Assembly (NCBI GenBank): GCA_934654815.1
Contig: CAKUGU010000005.1
Location: 1 to 64,000, forward strand
Length of the DNA: 64,000 nt
Direction: 5' to 3'
DNA from: an uncultured Ellagibacter sp.
Lineage (GTDB): Bacteria; Actinomycetota; Coriobacteriia; Coriobacteriales; Eggerthellaceae
Shown: positions 16,901 through 24,544 of the stretch, in pieces
Layout: each line of letters opens with the position of its first letter
Position numbering within the stretch: position 1 is the first letter of the stretch
Position numbers and translations under genes: made by a program
The notes under the pieces: generated by a model
What the model saw: the letters and a program-made list of their open reading frames with translations, nothing else
Told to the model about the DNA's origin: nothing
Database searches by the model: none

Positions 16901-17046
16901 CCGGCGTAGTTGACGACGCGTGCCGTGCCCTGGATGTCGACGACGAGCGACATGATGTCGAGGAACAGGACGATGAGGATGACCGTCAGCACCGACATGA
17001 GGATGCGGATGAGGTAGTTCGATTTCCTGCTCGCGAGTTTGCCCAT
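13909..17046 (-). CDS. Membrane hybrid histidine kinase with an intact GGDEF domain
   Basis: A protein of about 1045 aa. Two membrane helices (near residues 10-35 and 170-190) flank an extracytoplasmic sensor of about 140 aa. Next comes a GGDEF domain with intact AGRDGGDEF motif (no RxxD inhibitory site visible), then a PAS-like middle region. HisKA has the phospho-acceptor His in NRMSHDFRTPINGIMG, followed by HATPase (NLFSNAIKY, DTGIGM, GTGLGMSI) and a C-terminal receiver (LVEDNEINME ... LMDLMMPEMDG). Combining diguanylate cyclase and phosphorelay in one chain is unusual and would couple c-di-GMP to phosphorylation. The start MGKLASRK at 17046 is chosen because the helix follows directly; the longer frame to 17196 crosses the promoter region. 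Confidence 0.9.
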   Translation of the reverse strand: MGKLASRKSNYLIRILMSVLTVILIVLFLDIMSLVVDIQGTARVVNYAGLVRGTTQRIVKLEDAQIPQDKLISAVDSYIDGLRFGSDKLDLVRLDDDAFQDKMAELDGDFDELVQEIAVVRRAGFESTDIIAKSEAFFTVCDDATGLAETYSQQKATALKQLENIVIVDIVGLIVIIGIELFRAVRFAAQNRVLQKKVYIDEATGLPNKNKCEELLDDPDPISPESPVALCVFDLNNLRTINNNLGHEKGDEYIRSFAKQLGKAASGTCFAGRDGGDEFIAIIRDANEDAVRKWLDVVRQACRDYSAKRPDMPISYAVGWALSSDFESCTMRDLFRCADRNMYIDKNRAKMEEAAEKQRANRRVIKQVEQLGYRFSDCLLCDAKLDQYRMLRTSSDMFLADEGSFSGAVEQIAHELAPADRGDIAEALSIDSLKSALTSQKPSIEILYRRGDHRGRMTALFLDAADGTLHHFVLGFEPFATTSSNERHQLSRYYDQMRQSILENGDYIDALLESTEAAYSLDITHGMIERVFMHPDGTFRDLGIDAPYPYSDYCAHRSTYVLPETLESYRIVDSPEKLLRRFEAGTREITVEYQEEDTTGSPIWLQKNILMSRDTVFDAETGTETPIVRGVILIKNSSEFHEHERREKERLEEALQSADSRNKAKTEFMNRMSHDFRTPINGIMGMLEIARRSGEDDPEKIGECLDKIQVSARHLLDLVNDVLDMNKLESGKMALEHEPFDLLDVLNDVRLLVDAQLRETGITHTAHRGNLPHTRFIGSSLRVRQITLNLFSNAIKYNKPHGSIETTVREISCDGRVALLEFSISDTGIGMSEDFVKGKLFTPFSQEMASPRTNYNGTGLGMSIVKALLDQMGGSIEVESTLGEGTTFTFRLPLEIDESAEAPAEKGERTPAASEGASLAGTHVLLVEDNEINMEIAEFYLASAGAAVDKAWNGREAVDMFAASDPGFYSAVLMDLMMPEMDGLEATRVIRQMNRPDAKTMPIVAMTANAFDEDREKTRAAGMDAHLTKPLDMHELYETIESLAR

Positions 17047-17178
17047 GTGACGACTCCGTGCGAATGTTTTGCAGTTGCGCCACAACTCTACCACACGGGG
17101 CTGGCTCACGGGGCGGGTGGTTCGGCGCGGGCGGCCGAATGCGCCCGGGGCGCTTGCGAAAAGCACCCCGGAAACGGG

Positions 17179-17210
17179 AAGCGCCCGGGGCTTCATGCCT
17201 CCGGGCGCTT
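17179..17210. terminator. Hairpin between the small Cys protein and the GGDEF kinase
   Basis: AAGCGCCCGG (17179-17188) pairs exactly with CCGGGCGCTT (17201-17210). It lies downstream of the minus-strand 122-aa gene and upstream of the kinase start, so it probably ends the former transcript. No T-run is present. Confidence 0.5.
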
Positions 17211-17258
17211 CGGGGTTATCCGGTTGCGTGGGTTGGGGCGAGTGCGCCCTCTAAAGCC

Positions 17259-17627
17259 TTACAGCTCGACGCGGCCGAACTTCGCGAGGATCTCGCTTGC
17301 CGCGGCGCAGGACGGGCAGTTGCACCACTTCGCGCCCTGCTCCTTGCGGGCCTTCTGTTCCTCAGCCATCTTGGCGGCCGCTTCCTCGCCGAACATGCCC
17401 TTCGCGGGGCCTTCGGCGAAGGCGATGACCTCATCGATGGTGGTGGGGCGGCCTTCGAGGAAGTCGAGCAGCTCGGTCGTGGCTTTCTCGACGGCTGCGT
17501 CGGAGCTGTCGGCGGCGACGGCGGCCTTCCAGGCGCTTGCCGCGTCCTTGGTGGCCTGCTTGCTCGAGTCGGCGGTCGCGAGGATGTCGGCGCGCTCGGC
17601 GACGTAATCGAAAACTTCCTTGTCCAT
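17259..17627 (-). CDS. Small uncharacterised protein with a C-terminal WCNCPSC motif
   Basis: A 122-aa protein with an all-alpha, Ala/Lys/Glu-rich body (residues 1-95). The C-terminal end reads KWCNCPSCAAASEILAKFG, whose C-x-C-x2-C arrangement could bind a metal or act in thiol chemistry. There is no signal peptide or membrane segment. The minus strand has a good TATAAT -10 (complement of 17695-17700) and an AGGAGG ribosome site before the ATG, so it is probably well expressed as a single gene. I do not recognise the family and give no function. Confidence 0.75.
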   Translation of the reverse strand: MDKEVFDYVAERADILATADSSKQATKDAASAWKAAVAADSSDAAVEKATTELLDFLEGRPTTIDEVIAFAEGPAKGMFGEEAAAKMAEEQKARKEQGAKWCNCPSCAAASEILAKFGRVEL

Positions 17628-17694
17628 GGGAATGCCTCCTATCGTGCGGCCGCGTGCGACGGCGCGATGCCGCGAAACCAGTTGGTCTATACCT

Positions 17695-17700
17695 ATTATA
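17695..17700 (-). promoter_or_regulatory. Consensus -10 box for the small Cys protein
   Basis: The complement of ATTATA is a perfect TATAAT, 67 bases before the minus-strand ATG at 17627. A matching -35 is weak, so an activator may help (inference). Confidence 0.45.
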
Positions 17701-17827
17701 GGGCGCGTGGGCCGTCGCGTACGGATCGGGGTGCGCCATCTCGCGAAAAAAGTCGTGCTTCTGCTTCAAAGAGCGGCGATGACGTGCTATTTTGACGCTT
17801 CAGTGTCTTTTTCGGAGAGGTAAGCAG

Positions 17828-19357
17828 ATGACAGAAGATAAGCAGAAGGCGCAGCCGCAGTCCCCGAGCGAGGAGCCTGCGGCTGCGCCTTCGGAGAAGG
17901 GTTCGGGCAGCGTGCGCTCGCTCGGCGTCTTCTCGTTCGAGGGCGACATGCCCTTAGCCCAGGCGATTCCGCTCGGGTTGCAACACGTTTTGGCCATGTT
18001 CGTCGGCAACTTGACGCCGCTTCTCATCGTGACGGGCGCGTGCGGCCTGGCGGGGTCGGAGTTCGCGGACGTTCAGCTGGCACTGCTGCAGAACGCCATG
18101 CTCATCGCGGGCGTCGTGACGCTCGTCCAGCTGTTCGGCATCGGGCCCGTCGGCGGGCGCGTGCCGATCATCATGGGCACGTCTTCCGGGTTCATCGGCG
18201 TGTTCAATTCCGTGGCGGCCTCGATGGGCGGCGGGCTCGTCGCATACGGCGCCATCATGGGCGCCTCGCTCATCGGTGGCTTGTTCGAAGCCGTGCTCGG
18301 CTTCTTCCTCAAGCCGCTGCGCCGGTTCTTCCCGTCCATCGTCACGGGCACCGTCGTCCTGTCCATCGGCCTTAGCCTCATCAGCGTCGGCGTGAACGCC
18401 TTCGGCGGCGGCAACAGCGCGGCCGACTTCGGGTCGCTCGAGAACCTTCTGCTCGCGCTCATCGTGCTCGTCGTCATCCTGGCGGTGAAGCACGGGACGA
18501 CCGGCTTCATGAGCGCGTCGTCTATCCTGGTTGGCATCATCGTCGGTTACGTCGTCGCGGGGATCATGGGCATGGTGCTGCCCACGACCGGCGTCGACGC
18601 CAACGGGGTGGAATACACCAAGGCGTGGGTGCTCGACTGGAGCAAGGTCGCCGACGCCGCTTGGTTCGCCGTGCCGAGCCTCATGCCCGTCGCGCCGGTG
18701 TTCGACATGCGCGCCATCGCGCCCGTGCTCGTGATGTTCATCGTCACGGCGGTCGAAACCGTCGGCGACATCTCCGGTGTCACGCAGGGCGGCATGGACC
18801 GCGAGGCCACCGACAAGGAGCTTTCCGGTGGCGTCGTCTGCGATGGCTTGGGCTCTTCCTTCGCCGCGCTGTTCGGCGTGCTGCCGAACACGTCGTTCAG
18901 CCAGAACGTGGGGCTTGTCACCATGACGAAGATGGTCAACCGCAAGGCGCTCGCGTGCGGCGCGCTCTTCCTCATCCTGTGCGGTTTGTGCCCGAAGCTC
19001 GGCGCGGTCGTGTCCATCATGCCGCAGTCCGTGCTCGGCGGCGCGGCCGTCATCATGTTCGCGTCCATCGTGATGAGCGGCATCCAGCTCATCACCCGCG
19101 AGCCTTTGACCCCGCGTTCCTTGAGCATCGTGTCGGTGGCGCTCGGCCTGGGCTACGGCATCGGCGCCAACTCCGCCGTGCTCGCCGGCGCCCCGCAGAT
19201 GGTGAGCCTCATCTTCGGCGGCTCGGGCATCGTGGCCGCGGCCGCGGTGGCCATCATCCTGAACATCCTGCTGCCGAAGGACAAGGAAGTGCCCGCCGTG
19301 CCGCGCAACGCTGCAGGTGATGCGGACGCCGCGAACGCTGCAGGCGAGGAAAAGTAA
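17828..19357 (+). CDS. Nucleobase:cation symporter-2 (xanthine/uracil permease)
   Basis: A 509-aa inner-membrane purine or pyrimidine transporter of the NCS2/UraA-XanQ family with about 12-14 hydrophobic segments. Family marks include GTSSGFIGVFNSVA in the middle and the signature NTSFSQNVGLVTMTKMVNRK. A charged N-tail (35 residues) and a charged Ala-rich C-tail are cytoplasmic. GGAGAGG precedes the ATG. It is followed by a strong terminator and then by molybdenum-hydroxylase genes, so xanthine or another purine is the likeliest substrate (inference from context); the family also includes uracil carriers. Confidence 0.9.
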   Translation: MTEDKQKAQPQSPSEEPAAAPSEKGSGSVRSLGVFSFEGDMPLAQAIPLGLQHVLAMFVGNLTPLLIVTGACGLAGSEFADVQLALLQNAMLIAGVVTLVQLFGIGPVGGRVPIIMGTSSGFIGVFNSVAASMGGGLVAYGAIMGASLIGGLFEAVLGFFLKPLRRFFPSIVTGTVVLSIGLSLISVGVNAFGGGNSAADFGSLENLLLALIVLVVILAVKHGTTGFMSASSILVGIIVGYVVAGIMGMVLPTTGVDANGVEYTKAWVLDWSKVADAAWFAVPSLMPVAPVFDMRAIAPVLVMFIVTAVETVGDISGVTQGGMDREATDKELSGGVVCDGLGSSFAALFGVLPNTSFSQNVGLVTMTKMVNRKALACGALFLILCGLCPKLGAVVSIMPQSVLGGAAVIMFASIVMSGIQLITREPLTPRSLSIVSVALGLGYGIGANSAVLAGAPQMVSLIFGGSGIVAAAAVAIILNILLPKDKEVPAVPRNAAGDADAANAAGEEK

Positions 19358-19409
19358 GGGAAGCTGGCGTTCACGCGCGCTGCGCGAGAGTCGCGAAACC
19401 TTTCAACCA

Positions 19410-19454
19410 CGCCTCCCCTTTCCCGGTCGATCGCCGGGGAAGGGGAGGCGTTTT
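19410..19454 (+). terminator. Rho-independent terminator of the permease
   Basis: An 11-bp stem (CGCCTCCCCTT paired with AAGGGGAGGCG) extended by CCCGG/CCGGG is followed by TTTT at 19451-19454. The convergent MocA-like gene ends at the same place. Confidence 0.85.
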
Positions 19455-20068
19455 CAGTTGTCATCCCGTTTAGCCAGGTGTACCCGCAGAACCCGCAAAT
19501 CCTCGGCGGTGTCCACGTCGAAGAGCTCCCACTTGCTTTCGACCTCGACTGTCCGCACGCGCTCGGGGTGCGCGCGGGCCACGAAGCCGCCGCCTTTGCC
19601 TGCCGGAAGCGCACACAGCTCGTTGTAGGCCCACGAGGGGAAGAGTACGGGCGCGCCCGGTTCGCCGCGAAACGCCGCGCGCCAGATGGATCCGGGCCCG
19701 CCTTCGGCGGCGACGAGCAGACGGCGTACGCTCGCGGCGCCGATGAGCGGCTGGTCGCCCGGGAAGAACGTGACGTCGTCGCAGCTGCGTGTCGCTTCCG
19801 TGCCAAGGCGCACCGCGTCGTTTCGGAGCGGCTCGTCGTGCAGGATCGCCTCCGCGCCCAGCGAGCGGGCAAGCGCTGCCACCTCGGCGCTGCGGGTCAC
19901 CACGACGCGCTTTGCGAACAGCCCGTCCGTCGTGCGAACGACGTGCTCCACGAGCGGTATGCCGCCCGCTTCGGCCAAAAGCTTGTTCCCGCCGAAGCGG
20001 GTGGCTGTGCCCGACGCCATGACGATGCACCCGTGCTTCATATTTCTGTGTGCGGTGGGTTCGGCCAT
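19454..20068 (-). CDS. MocA-like molybdenum cofactor cytidylyltransferase
   Basis: A 204-aa nucleotidyltransferase of the MobA/MocA group. It contains the altered glycine-rich loop MASGTATRFGGNKLL (LAAGxSxRxGxxK in the family), the acceptor-binding LHDEPLRNDAVRLGTE and the metal-binding FFPGDQPLI. It would transfer CMP (or GMP) to molybdopterin for the xanthine-dehydrogenase family enzyme encoded divergently at 20204-23761. The start at 20068 has AAAGGTG upstream; an inner ATG at 20041 (MKHGCIVMAS) is an alternative. Genes of this type are regularly found beside molybdenum hydroxylases, including the selenium-dependent ones. Confidence 0.85.
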   Translation of the reverse strand: MAEPTAHRNMKHGCIVMASGTATRFGGNKLLAEAGGIPLVEHVVRTTDGLFAKRVVVTRSAEVAALARSLGAEAILHDEPLRNDAVRLGTEATRSCDDVTFFPGDQPLIGAASVRRLLVAAEGGPGSIWRAAFRGEPGAPVLFPSWAYNELCALPAGKGGGFVARAHPERVRTVEVESKWELFDVDTAEDLRVLRVHLAKRDDN

Positions 20069-20203
20069 GTCTCAGCACCTTTGCGGATTCGGCGGGCGGA
20101 TAGTGCGTTTCAGGGATATTCGGGCCCTCGAAGAGCGCGCGGGCCGCAACCGATTATATAATGACCGCAACTGTGTAATCTTCAATCAAACGGGGCGTGT
20201 ACC

Positions 20204-20998
20204 ATTATTACCTTCCAAAACTACGTGCGGCCGCAGAGCCTCGAAGAGGCGTGGGAGCTCAACCAGAAGAAGCGCAATCGCGTGGTGGGCGGCATGATGT
20301 GGCTGAAGATGGGCAAGCATTCCTTCAACACCGCCATCGACCTTGCCGACCTCGGCTTGAACGAGATAGAGGAAACCGAGGAGGAATTCCGCATCGGCGC
20401 CATGGTCTCGCTGCGCCAGCTGGAAACGCATCCGGGCCTTGCGGCCTATTCGCATGGCGCGGTCGCATCGGCGCTCAAGGACATCGTGGGCGTGCAGTTC
20501 CGCAACGGCGCCACGGTGGGCGGAAGCCTCTGGCGCCGCATGGGATTTTCCGACGTGCTCACGCTGTTTCTGGCGATGGACGGCTTCGTCGAGCTCTACC
20601 AGGGCGGCATCGTGCCGCTCGAGGAGTTCGCGGGCATGCGCTACGACAAGGACATCCTCGTCCGCCTCATCGTGAAGAAGACGCCCGGCGCGTTCGCCTA
20701 CCAGGCGGTGCGCAAGCAGCGCACTGACATCCCGTCGCTCAACTGCGTGGCGGCGCACGTGGCCGGCGAGTACCGCGTGTGCGTGGGGTCGCGCCCCTCG
20801 CGCGCCGTCGTGCTGCGCGATGAGCAGGGCCTTCTCGCAGGGGGCGTCACCGCGGACGCCGCGGAGGCGTTCTCCGCGTACGCCGCCGACAACGTCGTCG
20901 TTTCCGGGAACATGTGGGGTTCCGCCGCGTACCGCCGCGCGCTCGTTCCCGTGCTTGTGCGCCGCGCGCTGCTCGCGCTCGAGGGGGAATCGCTGTGA
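20204..20998 (+). CDS. Molybdenum hydroxylase, FAD-binding subunit
   Basis: The FAD subunit (about 264 aa) of a xanthine-dehydrogenase-type enzyme, passing electrons from the 2Fe-2S protein to NAD or another acceptor. The core reads RPQSLEEAWELNQKKRNRVV followed by GGMMWLKMG, then VGVQFRNGATVGGSLWRRMGFSD, the CO-dehydrogenase flavoprotein-type FAD motifs. The only standard start in frame is GTG 20225. The six codons before it (ITFQNY) look like the conserved family opening, and GGGG at 20192-20195 is well placed for an ATT start at 20204. I therefore extend the gene and flag the start as uncertain. The stop overlaps the next gene's GTG. Confidence 0.82.
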   Translation: MITFQNYVRPQSLEEAWELNQKKRNRVVGGMMWLKMGKHSFNTAIDLADLGLNEIEETEEEFRIGAMVSLRQLETHPGLAAYSHGAVASALKDIVGVQFRNGATVGGSLWRRMGFSDVLTLFLAMDGFVELYQGGIVPLEEFAGMRYDKDILVRLIVKKTPGAFAYQAVRKQRTDIPSLNCVAAHVAGEYRVCVGSRPSRAVVLRDEQGLLAGGVTADAAEAFSAYAADNVVVSGNMWGSAAYRRALVPVLVRRALLALEGESL

Positions 20999-21477
20999 AG
21001 ATAATGGTCAAGCTCAACGGCAAGCTCGTTTCCGACGACGTCCCCGCCGACACGCTGCTCATCGATTTCGTGCGCGCGCACGGCTGCAAAAGCGTGAAGC
21101 GTGGCTGCGAGACGTCCGCGTGCGGGCTGTGTACCGTGCTTCTGGACGAGGTGCCGGTCCTTTCGTGCTCCACGTTGGCTGCGCGGGCCGACGGTCATGC
21201 CGTGCAAACGCTCGAAGGGCTGCAGGAAGAGGCGGCCGGGTTCGTGGGCTTCATCGCCGACCAGGGCGCGGAGCAGTGCGGTTTCTGCAACCCCGGGTTC
21301 GTCATGAACACGATAGCGCTCCTGCGCGAGAACCCCGATCCCACCGACGAGGAGATCCTCGCGTACCTGGCCGGCAACCTGTGCCGGTGTTCAGGGTATG
21401 CGGGGCAGCTGCGCGGCATCCGCGCGTACTTGGACGCACGGGACGCGAAGGAGGCGGAAGAGATTGAACGTGGATAG
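20995..21477 (+). CDS. Molybdenum hydroxylase, 2Fe-2S subunit
   Basis: A 160-aa protein with two [2Fe-2S] clusters. The N-terminal plant-type cluster uses C-x4-C-x2-C (CETSACGLC) and a downstream SCSTL cysteine. The C-terminal helical cluster uses CGFCNPGF and LCRCSGY. It links the molybdenum and FAD subunits. It begins with GTG at 20995, overlapping the FAD gene stop (GTGA), which indicates translational coupling; ATG 21004 is possible. The stop lies 12 bases inside the next gene. Confidence 0.92.
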   Translation: MKIMVKLNGKLVSDDVPADTLLIDFVRAHGCKSVKRGCETSACGLCTVLLDEVPVLSCSTLAARADGHAVQTLEGLQEEAAGFVGFIADQGAEQCGFCNPGFVMNTIALLRENPDPTDEEILAYLAGNLCRCSGYAGQLRGIRAYLDARDAKEAEEIERG

Positions 21478-23761
21478 GCCCGATTACAATTCCGTAGGCA
21501 AGTCCGTTCGCAAGAAGGACTCGATGCAGCTTCTGCTCGGCAAGCCCGTCTACACCGCCGACATCGTGCCCGAGGGCGCTCTCGTGGTGAAGCTACTGCG
21601 CAGCCCGCACGCTAACGCCCTTGTGAACAGCATCGACACCTCGAAGGCGAAGAAGGTCGCCGGCGTGGTGGACGTGTACACGTGGGAAGACGTGCCGCAG
21701 AGCCGCTTTTCCAACGCCGGGCAGAGCTACCCCGAGACGAGCCCCTACGACCGCCTCATCATCGATCGCCACGTGCGCTTCGTCGGCGACGTGGTGGCGA
21801 TCGTGGCTGCGGAAACCGAGAAGGCGGCCGATTTGGCCCTTTCGCGCATCAAGGTGGACTACGACGTGCTCGAGCCCGTGCTCGACTTCCGCACGGCGAA
21901 GGACAACCCCGTGCTCGTCCACCCCGAAGACGACTGGAAGATGCTCTGCGATTTGGGCGGCGACAACACGCGCAACATCGTCGGCACCACCGCTGACGCG
22001 GGCGGCGACATCGAAGCGGTGCTCGCCGACTGCGACATCGTGCTCGAGCGCACGTACCACACCAAGGCGTTCAACCAGGCCATGATGGAAACGTTCCGCA
22101 CGTTCACCGAGATGGACGCGTACGGGCGCCTGCACGTGGTCTCGTCCACGCAGATCGTCTTCCACGTGCGGCGCATCCTGTCGCACGCGCTCGGCATCCC
22201 GAAAAGCCGCATCCGCGTCGAGAAGCCGCGCATCGGCGGCGGGTTCGGCGCGAAGCAGACGGCGGTGTGCGAGGTGTACCCCGCGTTCGTCACAATGAAG
22301 ACGGGCCGCCCCGCGCTGTGCGTGTTCTCGCGCAAGGAGGCGCAGACCTGCGGATCGCCGCGCCACGAGATGCAGGTCACGGTGCGCTTGGGCGCGAACG
22401 CCGACGGCCGCATCCGCGCGCTCGGCGTGACCACGCTGTCGAACTCGGGCGCCTACGGCGAGCATGGCTGGGCCACGGTGGGGCTTACCGGGCACAAGTC
22501 GATTCCCCTGTACACGGGCTCGCTCGAGGCGTTCAAGTTCGACGCGACCGTGGTGTACACGAACATGCAGCCCTCGGGCGCCTACCGCGGGTTCGGCGCC
22601 ACGCAGGGGCAGTTCGCCGTGGAGACCACGGTCAACGAGCTGGCCGAGCAGCTCGGGCGCGACCCCGTCGAGCTGCGCGAGCAGAACATGGTGCGCGAGG
22701 GCATGGCCATGCCCGCGTACTTCGGCGAGGTCGCCAACGCCTGCGCGCTCGACCGCTGCCTTGCGCACTGCCGCGACATGTTCGATTGGGAGGCGAAGTA
22801 CCCCGTGCGCGACATGGGCAACGGCAAGGTCCGCGCCGCGGGCGTGGGCATGTCCATGCAGGGCTCGGGCATTTCCGGCGTCGACGTGGGGTCGGTCACC
22901 GTGCGGCTCAACGATGATGGGACATACATGCTCGTCATCGGCGCGGCGGACATGGGCACGGGCTGCGACACCATCCTGGCGCAGATGGTCGCCGAGCACA
23001 TGGACTGCTCGGTCGACGACGTCTCGGTGCTCGGGGCCGACACCGACGCCTCGCCCTACGATTCCGGTTCGTACGCGTCTTCAACCACGTACGTCACCGG
23101 CATGGCGGTGGAGAAGGCGTGCGGGCTTTTGAAGGAGCGCTTGTGCGCCATCGCCGCCGAAGCGCTCGGGTGCGCGGCGGGCGAGCTTTCCTTCGAGGAC
23201 GGGCGCGTGGTGCGCGAGGCCACGGGCGAGGAGGTTTCCCTCGTCGACATCGCCACGCGGAGCCAGTCCAACAACTGCCTGCTCGCCGAGGCGACGGCCA
23301 CGCACTCGTCGCCGGTGTCCCCGCCGCCGTTCATGGTGGGCATGGCCGAAATCGAGCTCGACCGCGAGACCGGCGAGGTGCGCGTGCTCGATTACGCGAG
23401 CGTGGTGGACTGCGGCATCACCATCAACCCGGCGCTTGCGCGCATCCAGGCGGAAGGCGGTATCGTGCAGGGCATCGGGCACACGCTCATGGAGGACGTG
23501 ACACGCACGGACGCGGGCGCCATCCGCGAGTCGAGCCTGTTCTCGTACCGCTTGCCCACACGTTTGGACACGGGGCGCATCCGTGTGGAGTTCGAGGATT
23601 CCTACGAGCCCACGGGTCCCTTCGGCGCGAAGTCCATCGGCGAGATCGTCATCAACACGCCGGCGCCCGCGATCACGCACGCGATCTACCGCGCGACGGG
23701 CGTCTGGCACCGCGAACTGCCCATCCTCCCCGAAGACATCCTGCTCGCGAAGCCGGAGTAG
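21464..23761 (+). CDS. Molybdenum hydroxylase, molybdopterin-binding subunit (xanthine dehydrogenase family)
   Basis: A 765-aa catalytic subunit. It has the small aldehyde-oxidase hammerhead domain (residues about 1-130: GKSVRKKDSMQLLLGKPVYTAD), then the molybdopterin-binding region with RVEKPRIGGGFGAKQ and SGAYRGFGATQGQFAVE, and a C-terminal GPFGAKSIGEIVINTPAPA whose Glu is the conserved active-site base. TTG 21464 is chosen as start because GGAGG lies nine bases before it; GTG 21470 is next. The neighbouring purine permease suggests a purine substrate, but the family also oxidises nicotinate and other N-heterocycles and aldehydes, so the exact substrate is open. Confidence 0.9.
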   Translation: MNVDRPDYNSVGKSVRKKDSMQLLLGKPVYTADIVPEGALVVKLLRSPHANALVNSIDTSKAKKVAGVVDVYTWEDVPQSRFSNAGQSYPETSPYDRLIIDRHVRFVGDVVAIVAAETEKAADLALSRIKVDYDVLEPVLDFRTAKDNPVLVHPEDDWKMLCDLGGDNTRNIVGTTADAGGDIEAVLADCDIVLERTYHTKAFNQAMMETFRTFTEMDAYGRLHVVSSTQIVFHVRRILSHALGIPKSRIRVEKPRIGGGFGAKQTAVCEVYPAFVTMKTGRPALCVFSRKEAQTCGSPRHEMQVTVRLGANADGRIRALGVTTLSNSGAYGEHGWATVGLTGHKSIPLYTGSLEAFKFDATVVYTNMQPSGAYRGFGATQGQFAVETTVNELAEQLGRDPVELREQNMVREGMAMPAYFGEVANACALDRCLAHCRDMFDWEAKYPVRDMGNGKVRAAGVGMSMQGSGISGVDVGSVTVRLNDDGTYMLVIGAADMGTGCDTILAQMVAEHMDCSVDDVSVLGADTDASPYDSGSYASSTTYVTGMAVEKACGLLKERLCAIAAEALGCAAGELSFEDGRVVREATGEEVSLVDIATRSQSNNCLLAEATATHSSPVSPPPFMVGMAEIELDRETGEVRVLDYASVVDCGITINPALARIQAEGGIVQGIGHTLMEDVTRTDAGAIRESSLFSYRLPTRLDTGRIRVEFEDSYEPTGPFGAKSIGEIVINTPAPAITHAIYRATGVWHRELPILPEDILLAKPE

Positions 23762-23809
23762 CCGCTGGGGAAAGCTGCCCTACGGGTGCGGCGCGACCTT
23801 TCCGCATGG

Positions 23810-23847
23810 GGCGGGCCGGGTGATTTTCCTCACCCAGCCCGCCTCGT
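23810..23847 (+). terminator. Terminator of the molybdenum hydroxylase operon
   Basis: A GGCGGGC-x-GGGTGA arm pairs with TCACCC-x-GCCCGCC around a TTTTCC loop, followed by TCGTTTT. It ends the transcript 50 bases after the large-subunit stop. Confidence 0.8.
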
Positions 23848-23862
23848 TTTCGTTCCGCCAAC

Positions 23863-24003
23863 AAAAAGTCGTCATTTGCGCAGGTTTTTACGCGTGCCCG
23901 AAGTTGCCCGCTTGTTGCGGGAAACGCGACCTGGGCTTTTGCGGGAGGGCGTTGGGCGTCGGGCGGCACCCGCCAGCAAAACCTGCGCAAATGATGACTT
24001 TTT
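23863..24003. repeat. Inverted-repeat element, family 1, copy 1
   Basis: A 141-bp non-coding element whose ends (AAAGTCGTCATTTGCGCAGG at the left and its near-exact complement at the right, one mismatch) form terminal inverted repeats of about 25 bp. The second copy, in the same orientation, is at 27667-27804 and is closely similar along its whole length. The two copies bracket the zinc operon. T-runs at both ends of the stem mean it could also act as a two-way terminator. Confidence 0.8.
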
Positions 24004-24048
24004 CAAGGCAGCTTGCACGTAGCGAGGCCAACCCCCCTGTTTTTCTTG

Positions 24049-24077
24049 TTGACATCTTCCGGCACTATGCGTAATAT
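24049..24077 (+). promoter_or_regulatory. Sigma-70-type promoter of the zinc operon
   Basis: A consensus TTGACA (24049-24054), a 17-base spacer and TAATAT (24072-24077), 33 bases before the regulator ATG. It is one of the best promoter matches in the window. The following GAACGGTTCTC segment may be part of an autoregulatory operator, but I cannot show a clear Zur box. Confidence 0.7.
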
Positions 24078-24109
24078 GCGAACGGTTCTCAAATTAGAGG
24101 AAGGAATGC

Positions 24110-24544
24110 ATGCGCGGACAGTACAAAACAGTGCAACGGAAGGCGATCATCGACTGCCTTTCGCATGCTCGCGGCCATATGACCGCGGCTGCCGTGTGCA
24201 CCGCGCTTTCCGAATCGGGGCACAAGGTTTCTTCGGCTACGGTGTACCGTCAGCTGGAGAAGCTCGTCGACGAAGGCGTTGCGGTGAAATCGACGCCCGT
24301 CGGGGAGAAGAGCGCCTGTTTCGAGATAATCGATCGCGACGCGTGTGAAGCTTCGCATTGCTACCATATGAAGTGCCTTTCCTGCGGGAAGCTCATCCAC
24401 CTCGATTGCGACGAGGTCGAGAAGCTGTGCTCGCATATGCTTGACGAGCACGGCTTCCGCATCGACATGGCAAGCACCGTGCTGTTCGGAACCTGCGAGG
24501 AGTGTTCCGCCCATTCCGCGGACTCGGAGCGCCGCGATGCGTGA
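24110..24544 (+). CDS. Fur-family metalloregulator (probably Zur)
   Basis: A 144-aa Fur-family repressor. The winged helix spans residues about 5-80 (QRKAIIDCLSHARGHMTAAA, then VSSATVYRQLEKLVDEG). The dimer domain has a His/Cys cluster (CYHMKCLSCGKLIHLDC) and the second CxxC (GTCEEC) of a structural zinc site. As first gene of an operon with zinc-type ABC transporter genes it is most likely a zinc-responsive Zur; Fur or PerR specificity cannot be excluded from sequence alone. AGAGGAAGG is the ribosome site. The next gene starts inside its 3' end. Confidence 0.85.
   Translation: MRGQYKTVQRKAIIDCLSHARGHMTAAAVCTALSESGHKVSSATVYRQLEKLVDEGVAVKSTPVGEKSACFEIIDRDACEASHCYHMKCLSCGKLIHLDCDEVEKLCSHMLDEHGFRIDMASTVLFGTCEECSAHSADSERRDA

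Noticed and set aside
14278..17607. A 1109-aa plus-strand open frame
   Set aside because: It is the antisense shadow of the GGDEF hybrid kinase; GC-rich coding sequence leaves the opposite frame open. Composition is biased (Val/Glu/Ala/Arg) and no domain is seen.
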